Source: CAWGUU01 sp963825765
GTDB taxonomy: Bacteria > Actinomycetota > Acidimicrobiia > Acidimicrobiales > AC-14
Length of the DNA: 64,000 bases
Direction of reading: 5' to 3'
NCBI GenBank assembly: GCA_963825765.1
Contig: CAWGUU010000004.1
Location: 1-64,000 of the forward strand
This document shows, piece after piece, positions 15,693-24,623 of this stretch (positions within the stretch are counted from its first letter, which is position 1; each line of letters begins with the position of its first letter). A program made the position numbers and the translations under genes. The notes beneath the pieces are model-generated. The model had not been told where the DNA came from. It saw only the letters and a program-made list of their open reading frames with translations, and made no database searches.

Positions 15693-16778
15693 ATGGATGT
15701 CCTCGACAGGATCTCGGTCGACGACTTCGAGCAGGTTGTCTTCTGCCAGGACCGCCGGTCGGGGCTGCTGGCGATCGTCGCCGTCCACTCGACCCGCCTG
15801 GGGCCGGCCCTGGGCGGCACCCGGTTCTACCCGTACCCCAGCGAGGACGCCGGGCTGGAGGACGTGCTGCGCCTGGCCAGGGGGATGACGTACAAAGCGG
15901 CGGCGGCCGGCATCGACCTAGGGGGCGGCAAGGCGGTCATCTTCGGCGACCCCGTCACCGACAAGTCCGAGGCCCTGCTGCGGGCCTATGGCCGCCACGT
16001 CGACGCATTGGGCGGGCGCTACATCACCGCCGAGGACGTCGGCACGACCCAGGCGGACATGGACCTGATCCTGCGGGAGACCAAGTTCGTCACCGGCGTG
16101 AGCCAGGAGCTGGGCGGGTCGGGCGACCCGTCGGCGGCCACCGCCTACGGCGTCCTCTGGGCCATGAAGGCGGTCACCCGCCGGCTGTGGGACCAGACCG
16201 TGTTGGAGGGTCGCCACGTCGTCGTCGCCGGGGTGGGCAAGGTCGGAACCAATCTCGTTCGGCACCTCGTCGAGGAACGGGCCCGTGTGACGGTGGCCGA
16301 CGTGAACCCGGCGGCCGTCGAGCGGGTCGTGGGCGAGTACGGCGTCGAGGCGGTGCCGGTCGAGGGCGTCCACGCGGTGCCGTGCGACATCTTCTCGCCC
16401 TGCGCCCTGGGCGGGGGGCTCGACGCCTCCACCATCCCGGAGCTGGGGTGCCTGGCGGTGGTGGGCGCGGCCAACAACCAGCTCGCCGATCCGGGCTGCG
16501 CCGAGCTGCTGGACAAGACAGGCGTGCTGTACGCCCCCGACTACGTGGTGAACGCCGGCGGCGTCATCAACATCGCCGAGGAGCTGGGACCGCGGGGCTA
16601 CAACCGGGTGAGGGCCTTCGAGGCAGTGCGGAGGATCTTCGACAACGTGTCGGCGGTGCTGGCTGCCGCCGAGGCCGAGGGAAGCACGACGGCCGCCGCT
16701 GCCGATAGCCTGGCGGAACGCCGGATCGACGCGATCGGTCACGTTCATCAACTACGAGGTCATTGGCTGAGACCGTGA
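15693..16778 (+). CDS. Leucine/valine-type amino-acid dehydrogenase
   Basis: A 361-aa protein of the Glu/Leu/Phe/Val dehydrogenase family. The substrate-binding part has LGGTRFYPY and the catalytic lysine region GMTYKAAAAGIDLGGGKAVI. The NAD domain has the dinucleotide motif VVAGVGKVG, and the C-terminal part has APDYVVNAGGVINIAEE. The length is normal for bacterial leucine dehydrogenases. It oxidatively deaminates a branched-chain amino acid to its 2-oxoacid, which fits the branched-chain oxoacid dehydrogenase E1 encoded directly downstream. The two genes probably form a catabolic unit. Confidence 0.88.
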   Translation: MDVLDRISVDDFEQVVFCQDRRSGLLAIVAVHSTRLGPALGGTRFYPYPSEDAGLEDVLRLARGMTYKAAAAGIDLGGGKAVIFGDPVTDKSEALLRAYGRHVDALGGRYITAEDVGTTQADMDLILRETKFVTGVSQELGGSGDPSAATAYGVLWAMKAVTRRLWDQTVLEGRHVVVAGVGKVGTNLVRHLVEERARVTVADVNPAAVERVVGEYGVEAVPVEGVHAVPCDIFSPCALGGGLDASTIPELGCLAVVGAANNQLADPGCAELLDKTGVLYAPDYVVNAGGVINIAEELGPRGYNRVRAFEAVRRIFDNVSAVLAAAEAEGSTTAAAADSLAERRIDAIGHVHQLRGHWLRP

Positions 16779-16893
16779 GGGGCGCCGCCGTCCCTCGCAC
16801 GCCAGACCGGGGAGCCGCGCCGTAACCTTGTGCCGGGGTCGCCGGGACGGCGGAGCTAGGCGGCGAGCGGAGGCGAAGGACGGGGAGCGGGGC

Positions 16894-18993
16894 ATGGTCA
16901 AGGTCTTCGACGAGGAGCGCACCGCCCGCAACCCTGTTCCCGATCGCCACACCGGTCTGGGCCTGACCGACGGCGACGTGGTTGCCATGTACCGCACGAT
17001 GTTGCTGGCCCGCACCATCGACCAGCGCATGTGGACCCTCAGCCGCCAGGGCAAGGTCCGGTTCATGATCAGCGGCCAGGGCCAGGAGGCGGCCCAGGTG
17101 GGATCGGCGTGGGCCCTGCAGGCCGGGCACGACGTCGCCCTGCCGTACTATCGCGACTTCGGCGTCGTGCTCACGCTCGGGATGACCGCCTACGAGATCG
17201 TCCTGGCCGTCTTCGCCAAGCCCGACGACCCGAACTCGGGCGGGCGGCAGATGCCCAACCATTGGGGGTGCCGGCGGCTGAACATCATCACCGGGTCGTC
17301 GCCCATCGCCACCCAGCTCCCACACGCCGCCGGCCTGGCCCATGCGTCGAAGCTGCGGGGTGACGGCAAGGTCGCCGTGGCCTGGTTCGGGGAGGCGGCG
17401 GCCAGCAAGGGCGATTTCCACGAGGCCCTCAACTACGCGGGGATCCACCAGCTGCCGGCCGTCTTCGTCTGCGAGAACAACCACTACGCGATCTCGGTGA
17501 CGATGGCCCAGCAGTCCGCCGTGGCCGACGTGGCCGCCCGGGCCCAGTCCTACGGCATGCCGGGCGTCATCGTCGACGGCAACGACGTGCTCGACGTCTA
17601 CGGCGCGGTGAAGGGCGCCGTGGACCGGGCGCGGGCCGGCGCCGGGCCGTCGCTGGTGGAGTGCAAGACGTACCGGCTCATGCCCCACACGTCCGACGAC
17701 GACGACCGCCGCTACCGCACCGCCGAGGAGGTGGCGGCCTGGCGGGAGAAGGACCCCGTGCTCCGGCTGCGGCGCTATCTGCTCGACGGTGGACTGCAGA
17801 CCGCCGAGGCGCTCGACGCCCTCGACGCCGAGGTGGTGGCCGAGGTGGCCGACGTCACCCGCCGGGCGGACGAGGCCGCCCCGCCCGTGGCCGAGGCTGC
17901 GTACGGGCGGGTCTACGCCCGCCCGATCCGACCCACCCCGGGCGTGCCCGCCGCCGTCGACGAGGCACCGGCCCAACCGCCGGCCGCACCGCCCCGTCCT
18001 GCGACGGGCGTCGTCCGCACCGTCCTCGACACGGTCCGCCAGACGCTGCACGACCTGATGGCCGAGGACGACAGGGTCATGGTGATGGGCGAGGACGTCG
18101 GCAAGCTGGGTGGGGTCTTCCGGGCCACCGACGGCCTGCACGCGACCTACGGCAGCGGGCGGGTGCTGGACACGCCGCTGGCAGAGTCGTCGATCGTGGG
18201 CATCGGCGTCGGGTTGGCGTTGGCCGGGATGCGGCCGGTGGTCGAGATCCAGTTCGCCGACTTCATGCACTCGGCGTTCGACCAGATGGTGAGCGAGGCA
18301 GCCAAGATCCACTACCGCTCCAACGGCGACTTCCACGTCCCCATGGTGGTGCGCACGCCCTGGGGCGGGGGCGGGCACCGCGGCCCGTACCACTCGCAGG
18401 CCATCGAGGCCTTCTTCGCCCACGTGGCCGGCCTGAAGGTGGTGGCGCCGTCGACGCCGGCGGACGTGGCCGGGCTGTTGCGCTCGGCGGTGGAGGATCC
18501 CGACCCGGTGCTGTTCCTCGAGCACAAGAAGACGTACCGGCGGATCAGCGGGCTGGTGCCGGGCGGCGACTGGCGGGTACCCATCGGCCTGGCCGAGGTG
18601 GTCCGGCCCGGTGAGGACCTGACCCTGGTGACCTACGGTCTGCACCGGCACTTCGCAGTGGAGGCGGCCGAGTCGCTGGCCGCCGACGAGGGCTACTCGG
18701 TCGAGGTCATCGACCTGCGCACGATCTCGCCGCTCGACCGTGACACGGTGCTGGCGTCGGTGGCCCGCACCGGCCGGCTGCTCGTCGTGCACGAGGACAA
18801 CATCAGCTTCGGGGTCGGTGCCGAGGTTGCGGCCATCGTGGCCGAGGAGGCGTTCTACGACCTCGACGCCCCGGTCCGCCGGCTGGCCATGGCCGACGTG
18901 CCGGCCATGCCCTACGACATCGTGCTGGAGAGCGCCCTCACCATCGGAGCCGACGCCATCAGGGCCGCAGCCAAGTCGCTGATGGAGGAGTAG
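16894..18993 (+). CDS. Branched-chain 2-oxoacid dehydrogenase E1, alpha-beta fusion
   Basis: A 699-aa protein from the ATG at 16894 (GGAGCGGGGC ribosome site). Residues of about 20-350 are E1 alpha: thiamine-diphosphate region GDGKVAVAWFGEAAASKGD through FVCENNHYAIS, and the phosphorylation-loop-like TYRLMPHTSDDDDRRYR. A Pro/Ala linker (about 365-385) joins E1 beta (about 390-699), with MVMGEDVGKLGGVFRAT, TPLAESSIVGIGVG and VVHEDNISFG. Alpha and beta are usually separate genes. It decarboxylates branched-chain 2-oxoacids, probably those made by the upstream dehydrogenase. E2 and E3 are not in this window. Confidence 0.9.
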   Translation: MVKVFDEERTARNPVPDRHTGLGLTDGDVVAMYRTMLLARTIDQRMWTLSRQGKVRFMISGQGQEAAQVGSAWALQAGHDVALPYYRDFGVVLTLGMTAYEIVLAVFAKPDDPNSGGRQMPNHWGCRRLNIITGSSPIATQLPHAAGLAHASKLRGDGKVAVAWFGEAAASKGDFHEALNYAGIHQLPAVFVCENNHYAISVTMAQQSAVADVAARAQSYGMPGVIVDGNDVLDVYGAVKGAVDRARAGAGPSLVECKTYRLMPHTSDDDDRRYRTAEEVAAWREKDPVLRLRRYLLDGGLQTAEALDALDAEVVAEVADVTRRADEAAPPVAEAAYGRVYARPIRPTPGVPAAVDEAPAQPPAAPPRPATGVVRTVLDTVRQTLHDLMAEDDRVMVMGEDVGKLGGVFRATDGLHATYGSGRVLDTPLAESSIVGIGVGLALAGMRPVVEIQFADFMHSAFDQMVSEAAKIHYRSNGDFHVPMVVRTPWGGGGHRGPYHSQAIEAFFAHVAGLKVVAPSTPADVAGLLRSAVEDPDPVLFLEHKKTYRRISGLVPGGDWRVPIGLAEVVRPGEDLTLVTYGLHRHFAVEAAESLAADEGYSVEVIDLRTISPLDRDTVLASVARTGRLLVVHEDNISFGVGAEVAAIVAEEAFYDLDAPVRRLAMADVPAMPYDIVLESALTIGADAIRAAAKSLMEE

Positions 18994-18999
18994 GGGCCG

Positions 19000-19188
19000 C
19001 TACCCGTCGTTGCGCGGTTTGACGAGGATGGCGGTGCCGGCGCCCCCGACCATGCTGGCGATGATCATCACGGTGAGGAACACGCGGTTCCCGCCGCCGA
19101 GCATGGCGTAAGCCACCCAGCCGGCACCGAGCAGGAGCCCGACGAGGCCCCAGATGGCGCCGTAGGTGCTCGAACTCACCCGGATCAT
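19000..19188 (-). CDS. Small two-helix membrane protein (62 aa)
   Basis: Two hydrophobic segments are visible: AIWGLVGLLLGAGWVAYAML (11-30) and VFLTVMIIASMVGGAGTAIL (36-55). A basic tail ends in KPRNDG. It follows purM by 17 bp on the same strand and converges with the E1 gene, leaving 6 bp between the stops. No function was recognised. Its position suggests read-through from the purine operon. Confidence 0.65.
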   Translation of the reverse strand: MIRVSSSTYGAIWGLVGLLLGAGWVAYAMLGGGNRVFLTVMIIASMVGGAGTAILVKPRNDG

Positions 19189-19205
19189 GGGCCGGCAAGC
19201 TGTAT

Positions 19206-20258
19206 TCAGCGGGACGACGAGTACCGGACCTGCCGAGTCCCCGGGACGATCTCGCCGATGTCGACGGACCCGTGGCCGGCGGCTCGCAGGGTGCGATGCG
19301 CCTGGTCGGCGGCACCGGGCGACACGACCACCACCATGCCGATGCCGAGGTTGAAGACCTTGGCCATCTCGTCGTCGCTCACGTCGCCGAGCTGCTGGAT
19401 CCGCCTGAAGACCTCGGGGACGTCCCACGTGGACCGGTCGACGACGGCGTCGCAGCCCGCAGGCAGGACGCGGGGCAGGTTGCCGGGGAGCCCGCCACCG
19501 GTGATGTGGGCCATGGCGTGGGCGTCGACGGTGTCGCACAGCTCGACGAGGGCCGGCGAGTAGATCACCGACGGCATGAGCAGCTCGTCGGCGAGGGAGT
19601 GGCCGGCGCCGGGCCAGGCCGGGCCGTCCAGCGGCAGTTGGGCGCGGTCGAGGAGGACCCGCCGGGCCAGGGAGTAGCCGTTGCTGCGCAGACCGGGGGA
19701 GGGTAGGCCGATGAGGCGGTCGCCGGGCGCCACGTCGGCGCCGGTGACCAGGCGGGCCCTGTCGACGACGCCGACGCCGAAGCCGACCAGGTCGAAGGCA
19801 CCGGGCTCGAGCATGCCGGGCACCTCGGCCATCTCGCCGCCGACGAGGGCGCACCCGGCCTGGCGGCAGCCCTCGACCACCCCGCCCACCAGCGTCTCCA
19901 TGTCGTCGGGTTCGAGCTTGCCGACCGTCACGCAGTCGAGGAAGAACAGCGGTTCGGCACCCTGGACGGCGATGTCGTCGACGACCATGGCCACCAGGTC
20001 GATGCCGATGGTGTCGAGGCGGTTGGCCTGGCGGGCCACCAGGGCCTTGGTGCCGACGCTGTCGGTGGACGAGACGAGCACCGGGCTGCGGTAGCGGGCG
20101 GCGTCGAAGCCGAACAGCCCGCCGAAGCCACCGACCTCGCTCAGGACCTCGGGCCGGTAGGTCGACCGCACCTTGGCCTTGATCCGCTCGACGGCGGCCT
20201 CGCCGGCGGCGATGTCGACGCCGGCAGCGGCGTAGGTCTCGGCTGGGGCCTCAGCCAC
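19206..20258 (-). CDS. purM: Phosphoribosylformylglycinamidine cyclo-ligase
   Basis: A 350-aa PurM that closes the imidazole ring of AIR (FGAM + ATP to AIR). Family blocks are TYAAAGVDIAAGEAAVERIK at the N-terminus, SSTDSVGTKALVA, DCVTVGKL, GCALVGGEMAEVPG and HITGGGLPGNLPRVLP. The GTG start overlaps the purF stop by 8 bp, indicating coupled translation. It is the last biosynthetic gene of the minus-strand purine run. Confidence 0.96.
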   Translation of the reverse strand: MAEAPAETYAAAGVDIAAGEAAVERIKAKVRSTYRPEVLSEVGGFGGLFGFDAARYRSPVLVSSTDSVGTKALVARQANRLDTIGIDLVAMVVDDIAVQGAEPLFFLDCVTVGKLEPDDMETLVGGVVEGCRQAGCALVGGEMAEVPGMLEPGAFDLVGFGVGVVDRARLVTGADVAPGDRLIGLPSPGLRSNGYSLARRVLLDRAQLPLDGPAWPGAGHSLADELLMPSVIYSPALVELCDTVDAHAMAHITGGGLPGNLPRVLPAGCDAVVDRSTWDVPEVFRRIQQLGDVSDDEMAKVFNLGIGMVVVVSPGAADQAHRTLRAAGHGSVDIGEIVPGTRQVRYSSSR

Positions 20259-21783
20259 AGGGATGGACGAGGTCCACGTCGGGCAACACGTCCTGGAGCA
20301 CCTCGTCGGGGGTGCCCGGCATGCCGAGGACCTTGACCGGGTAGTCGCCGGTGAGGCAGGCGGTGCAGAACCCCGACCGGGCCGAGCCGGTGGCGGTGAG
20401 GAGGGCGTCGATCTCGAGGTAGGCCAGGGTGTCGCACCCCAGGTAGTCGCGGACCTCGGGCACGGTGAGGTCGGCGGCCAGCAGCTCGGACCGGATGCTG
20501 GTGTCCATCCCGAAGTGGCACGGCCAGCGGTACGGGGGCGACGAGATGCGCAGGTGGACCTCGGCCGCGCCCGCCTCCCGCAGCATCGAGACGAGCGCCC
20601 GCATCGTGGTGCCCCGCACGATCGAGTCCTCGACCACCACCAGGCGCTTGCCGGCGATGTTGTCCTTGATGGGGTTGAGCTTCATCCGTACGCTCTGGCT
20701 GCGTTGGCCCTGGCTGGGGGCGATGAACGTGCGGCCGACGTACCGGTTGCGGACAAGCCCGTGGCCGAAGGGGATGCCGCTGGCACGGGCGTAGCCCTCG
20801 GCCGCGGGGATGCCCGACTCGGGCACGGGCATGACCATCGCCTCGCGGGCGGGGGCGTGGTCGTCGGGCGGGAGCGGCGCCTGGGCAGCGAGCAGCTCGC
20901 CCATCCGCTGGCGGGCGCTGTGGACCGTCTGGTTGTAGAGGATGCTGTCGGGCCGGGCGAAGTAGACGAACTCGAACAGGCACAGCTTCGGGTCGATGCG
21001 CTCGGGTGGGAAGGGGCGGAGGGAGCGGGTGCCGCTGGCGTCGATGACCACCATCTCGCCGGGCTCGATCTCGCGGACGAAGTGGGCGCCGACGATGTCG
21101 AGCGCCGGCGTCTCCGAGGCCAGGACCCAGCCGTTGTCGAGCCGTCCGAGGCAGAGGGGCCGGAAGCCGTTGGGATCCCGGACGCCGATGACGTGGGAGT
21201 CGTCCATGAGGACCAGGGAGAAGGCGCCCTCCAGCCGGGGCAGCACGCTCGTCAGGGCCCGCTCGAGGTCACGGCCGTCACTGTGGACGACGCGGTCGCC
21301 GGTGACCATGGCCTGCATGAGCAGCTCGCCGACCAGGTCGCTGTCGCTGCCGACCATGCCGGGGAGGATGCCCGACGACGCCGCCAGGTCGTCGGTGTTC
21401 ACCAGGTTGCCGTTGTGCCCGAGGCAGATCCCGGCGTCGCCCACGCCCCGGTACACGGGCTGGGCGTTGCCCCAGTTACTGGCCCCTGTGGTGGAGTAGC
21501 GGACGTGGCCGATGGCCAGGTGGCCCTGGAGGGGGGCCAGGGTGCGCTCGTCGAAGGCGTGGGACACCAGGCCCATGTCCTTGACCACGGTGATGGTGTC
21601 GCCGTCGCTGACCGCCATCCCCGCCGATTCCTGGCCACGGTGCTGGAGGGCGTAGAGGCCCAGGTAGGTCAGGTGGGCGACCTGCCGGCCGGGCGCGTAG
21701 ATGCCGAAGACGCCGCACGCTTCCTTCGGTCGCTCGGGCTCCCAGCCTGGCGCGGCGGGCTCCTCAGCGTCTGCCCGGTGCAC
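20251..21783 (-). CDS. purF: Amidophosphoribosyltransferase
   Basis: PurF catalyses the first committed step (PRPP + glutamine to phosphoribosylamine). The mature N-terminal nucleophile is Cys in ACGVFGIY, preceded by a short propeptide. The glutaminase domain has HVRYSTTG and LGHNGNLVNT. The PRPP motif is VVVEDSIVRGTT, and FCTACLTGDYP near the C-terminus suits an Fe-S PurF. GTG 21783 is taken as start (510 aa), preceded by GGAG only 2 bases away; the frame is open further upstream to 21858, so the start is uncertain. It overlaps purM. Confidence 0.93.
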   Translation of the reverse strand: MHRADAEEPAAPGWEPERPKEACGVFGIYAPGRQVAHLTYLGLYALQHRGQESAGMAVSDGDTITVVKDMGLVSHAFDERTLAPLQGHLAIGHVRYSTTGASNWGNAQPVYRGVGDAGICLGHNGNLVNTDDLAASSGILPGMVGSDSDLVGELLMQAMVTGDRVVHSDGRDLERALTSVLPRLEGAFSLVLMDDSHVIGVRDPNGFRPLCLGRLDNGWVLASETPALDIVGAHFVREIEPGEMVVIDASGTRSLRPFPPERIDPKLCLFEFVYFARPDSILYNQTVHSARQRMGELLAAQAPLPPDDHAPAREAMVMPVPESGIPAAEGYARASGIPFGHGLVRNRYVGRTFIAPSQGQRSQSVRMKLNPIKDNIAGKRLVVVEDSIVRGTTMRALVSMLREAGAAEVHLRISSPPYRWPCHFGMDTSIRSELLAADLTVPEVRDYLGCDTLAYLEIDALLTATGSARSGFCTACLTGDYPVKVLGMPGTPDEVLQDVLPDVDLVHPCG

Positions 21784-21842
21784 TACTCCATGATCCCACA
21801 GCCGCCGGGAGTAGCCGCCGACCGTGGCGGCGGCCGCCGAAG

Positions 21843-21897
21843 GCCGAACTGGTTCCACAGAGCGGGGAATGGCACCGCTGTGTGGAACCGGTTCGGC
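21843..21897. repeat. CCGAACTGG-type intergenic palindrome (purF-purL)
   Basis: The 17-base arms GCCGAACTGGTTCCACA (21843-21859) and 21881-21897 are complementary with one G-T difference, and pairing extends partly inwards. It ends one base before the purL stop. It is a member of the palindrome family also seen at 30869, 44159, 44240, 45293 and 50358. It could be an RNA hairpin between purL and purF, or a repetitive element. Confidence 0.7.
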
Positions 21898-24123
21898 TCA
21901 GGCGGTGATCGGTTGGGCCAGCCTAGCGAGGGCGTTGCGCCAGGCGTGGGTGGCGTCGGCGAGGCCGACGTCGACGAGGCCGTCGACGACCAGGCGGTTG
22001 CCGCCCGCCCGGCCCAGGACGGTGAGGGGGACGCCGGCCTCCTCGGCCCTTGCCGCGACGGCGCCTATGCCACCGGGGGCCAGGCAGGCGACCACCCTCG
22101 ACGGGGCCTCGGAGAAGAGCCCGGCGTGGCCGCCTGCGGGGCCGGTGACCTCGAACCCCATGCCCGAGGCGACGGCCATCTCGGCCAGGGCCAGTCCGAG
22201 GCCGCCGTCGGCGACGTCGTGGACGCCGGCCAGCAGGTCGTCGGCCACCAGCGACCGGACCAGGGCGCAGACCCGTCCGTGATGGTCGAGGTCGAGGGCC
22301 GGCAGCTCGCCGCCGCGATGGCCCGCGGCCGCGTCGGCCCAGCGGGAACCGGCCAGGTCGGAGGCCGTGGCGGTGGGGTCGCCGATGAGCACGATGGTGC
22401 CGCCGTCGACCAGGCGCACGCCGGGCGGACGCCGGACGAGCGACTCGATGAGGCCGACCACGCCGACGACGGGCGTGGGGTCGATGTCGGTGCCGGCCGA
22501 CGAGTTGTACAGGCTGACGTTGCCGCCCACGACGGGCAGCGACAGGGCCCGGCAGGCCTCGGCCATCCCGTCGATCGACTCCGACAGCTGCCACATGACC
22601 TCGGGGTGCTCGGGGTTGCCGAAGTTGAGACAGTCGACGAGGGCGACCGGCGTCGCCCCGACGCAGGCCAGGTTGAGGGCGGCCTCGGCGACCACCAGGG
22701 CGGTGCCGCGGCGGGGGTCGAGCGAGCACCACCGGCTGTTGCTGTCGGCGGTGACGGCCATGGCCCGGCCGGTGTCGGGAATGCCGGGGGCCTTGAGCCG
22801 CAGGACGGTGGCGTCGCCGCCCGGGCCCTCGACGGTGTTGAGGAACAGCTGGTGGTCGTACTGCGACCACACCGGCTTGGCGTCGGCCAGCATGGCCAGC
22901 AGGAGGGGGCCGCAGTCGTCGGGCGCCGGCAGGCGGGACGGGTCGTCGGCCCGGCGCTCGGCGCGGTCGGCGGGTGCCTGGCGGGGCCGGTCGTACTTGG
23001 GAGCACCCTGCTCGAGGGAGATGGCGGGCACGTCGGCCAGCACGGCGGCGTCGGCACCGGGACCGTCGAGGATGCGTAGCCGGCCGGTGTCGGTGACGGT
23101 GCCGACGACGGTGGCCCTGACGTCCCACCGGCGGCAGAGGTCCATGACGGCGTCGAGGTCGTCGGGGGTGACGACGGCCAGCATGCGCTCCTGGGACTCG
23201 CTGGTCATGATCTCGGCCGGCACCATGCCCTGCTGGCGGAGCGGGACGGTGCTGACGTCGACGTCCATGCCCATGCCGCCCCGGGCCGCGATCTCGCTGG
23301 TGGCGCACGTCAGGCCGGCGCCGCCCAGGTCCTGTATGCCGGCGACCAGCCCGGCCTCGTACAGCTCCAGGCAGGCCTCGATCAGCCGCTTCTCCTCGAA
23401 CGGGTCGCCGACCTGCACGCTCGGCCGCTTGGTCTCGTCGCCGCCGCCCTCGCCCGCGAACTCGGCTGACGCCAGCACGCTGACGCCGCCGATGCCGTCG
23501 CGCCCGGTGGTGGAGCCGAGCAGCACGGCAAGGTTGCCGACGCCGGTGGCGCGGGCGAACACCAGGCGGTCGTGGCGGAGCACGCCGACGCACATGACGT
23601 TGACGAGCGGGTTCTCGGTGAAGCACTCGGAGAACGACAGCTCGCCGCCCACGGTGGGGACGCCTACCGAGTTGCCGTAGCCGGAGATGCCGTTGACCAC
23701 GCCCTCGGCCACCCACCGGCTCCGGGGGTGGTCGAGCGGCCCGAAGTGCAGCGAGTCGAGCAGGGCGACTGGGCGGGCGCCCATGGTGAAGATGTCCCGC
23801 AGGATGCCGCCGACCCCGGTGGCGGCGCCCTGATAGGGCTCGATGGCAGACGGGTGGTTGTGGCTCTCGATCCGCACCGCAACCGCCAACCCGTCGCCGG
23901 CGTCGACCACGCCGGCGTTCTCCCCCGGTCCGACGAGCACCCACGGCGCCTCCGACGGGAGACGTCCCAGGTGTATACGCGACGACTTGTAGGAGCAGTG
24001 CTCGGACCACATGACCGCGTACATGGCCAATTCGAGCTCGTTCGGGGCCCGATCGAGGATCTCGGTGATGCGCGCCGCCTCGTCGTCGGTGAGGCCGAGG
24101 GCCCGATGGAGCGGAAATGTCAT
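21898..24123 (-). CDS. purL: Phosphoribosylformylglycinamidine synthase subunit PurL
   Basis: A 741-aa small-type PurL that uses ATP and ammonia from PurQ to convert FGAR to FGAM, with PurS as the third subunit. Visible blocks are MWSEHCSYKSSRIHL with the conserved His, the ATP/Mg motif RIESHNHPSAIEPYQGAATG, GVPTVGGE, DLGGAGLTCATSE and DCLNFGNPEHP. The length fits three-subunit synthases. The partners purQ and purS lie upstream in the same orientation, separated by a small opposite-strand gene, so purL-purF-purM may have its own promoter. Confidence 0.96.
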   Translation of the reverse strand: MTFPLHRALGLTDDEAARITEILDRAPNELELAMYAVMWSEHCSYKSSRIHLGRLPSEAPWVLVGPGENAGVVDAGDGLAVAVRIESHNHPSAIEPYQGAATGVGGILRDIFTMGARPVALLDSLHFGPLDHPRSRWVAEGVVNGISGYGNSVGVPTVGGELSFSECFTENPLVNVMCVGVLRHDRLVFARATGVGNLAVLLGSTTGRDGIGGVSVLASAEFAGEGGGDETKRPSVQVGDPFEEKRLIEACLELYEAGLVAGIQDLGGAGLTCATSEIAARGGMGMDVDVSTVPLRQQGMVPAEIMTSESQERMLAVVTPDDLDAVMDLCRRWDVRATVVGTVTDTGRLRILDGPGADAAVLADVPAISLEQGAPKYDRPRQAPADRAERRADDPSRLPAPDDCGPLLLAMLADAKPVWSQYDHQLFLNTVEGPGGDATVLRLKAPGIPDTGRAMAVTADSNSRWCSLDPRRGTALVVAEAALNLACVGATPVALVDCLNFGNPEHPEVMWQLSESIDGMAEACRALSLPVVGGNVSLYNSSAGTDIDPTPVVGVVGLIESLVRRPPGVRLVDGGTIVLIGDPTATASDLAGSRWADAAAGHRGGELPALDLDHHGRVCALVRSLVADDLLAGVHDVADGGLGLALAEMAVASGMGFEVTGPAGGHAGLFSEAPSRVVACLAPGGIGAVAARAEEAGVPLTVLGRAGGNRLVVDGLVDVGLADATHAWRNALARLAQPITA

Positions 24124-24200
24124 GGCCTCAACCTAGGCGACTGCAAATGACTGGATGCCGGAACTTGAATTCTGGCGCGAAACCCGCAACAATCCATGAA

Positions 24201-24623
24201 ATGGCAACCACCACGAAGCGATCCAGGGCTCCGATGTCCGATAGCCACAAGGCGGCGTTGGCAGAGGGACGTGAGCAGGGAAGAGCAGTTCGGCGCTACC
24301 TCGAGGCCCTCGAGGCGCACCGACCCAAGAGAGGGCGTAAGCGCACCACGGAATCAGTCCAGCGTCGGCTGACCGCCATCGACGAGAAGGTGAACGAGGT
24401 CGATGCCCTGACCCGTCTGCACCTCGTCCAGGAGAAAATGAACCTCGAGGCGGAACTCGCATCCACCGACAATACGGTCGACCTCGGTTCGCTCGAGGAG
24501 GGCTTCGTCGCGGCGGCCGCACCCTATGGCCAGCGCAAGGGCATCACGTACGCGGCATGGCGTCAGGCGGGCGTCGACCCCGGTGTGCTCCGCAAGGCCG
24601 GCATCAAGCGGGGCGCAGAGTAG
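24201..24623 (+). CDS. Conserved hypothetical protein inserted in the purine cluster
   Basis: A 140-aa charged, mostly helical protein reading against the purine genes. The N-terminus is basic (MATTTKRSRAPMSDSHKAAL), followed by an Arg/Lys-rich GRAVRRYLEALEAHRPKRGRKR and a coiled-coil-like stretch TAIDEKVNEVDALTRLHLVQ. The end, YAAWRQAGVDPGVLRKAGI, resembles proteins seen in other actinobacteria. Its 3' end overlaps the end of purQ by 20 bp. A DNA-binding or nucleoid role is conceivable from charge but unproven. The ATG at 24201 is preferred over a longer frame. Confidence 0.75.
   Translation: MATTTKRSRAPMSDSHKAALAEGREQGRAVRRYLEALEAHRPKRGRKRTTESVQRRLTAIDEKVNEVDALTRLHLVQEKMNLEAELASTDNTVDLGSLEEGFVAAAAPYGQRKGITYAAWRQAGVDPGVLRKAGIKRGAE

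Noticed and set aside
16567..18792. A 741-codon open frame antisense to the E1 fusion gene
   Set aside because: It shows low-complexity His/Gly/Arg composition and mirrors a well-supported enzyme gene.
20263..23079. A 938-codon open frame antisense to purF and purL
   Set aside because: It is a by-product of GC-rich codon bias: no family motifs, many Gly/Val/Ala runs, and it runs straight through two certain purine genes.
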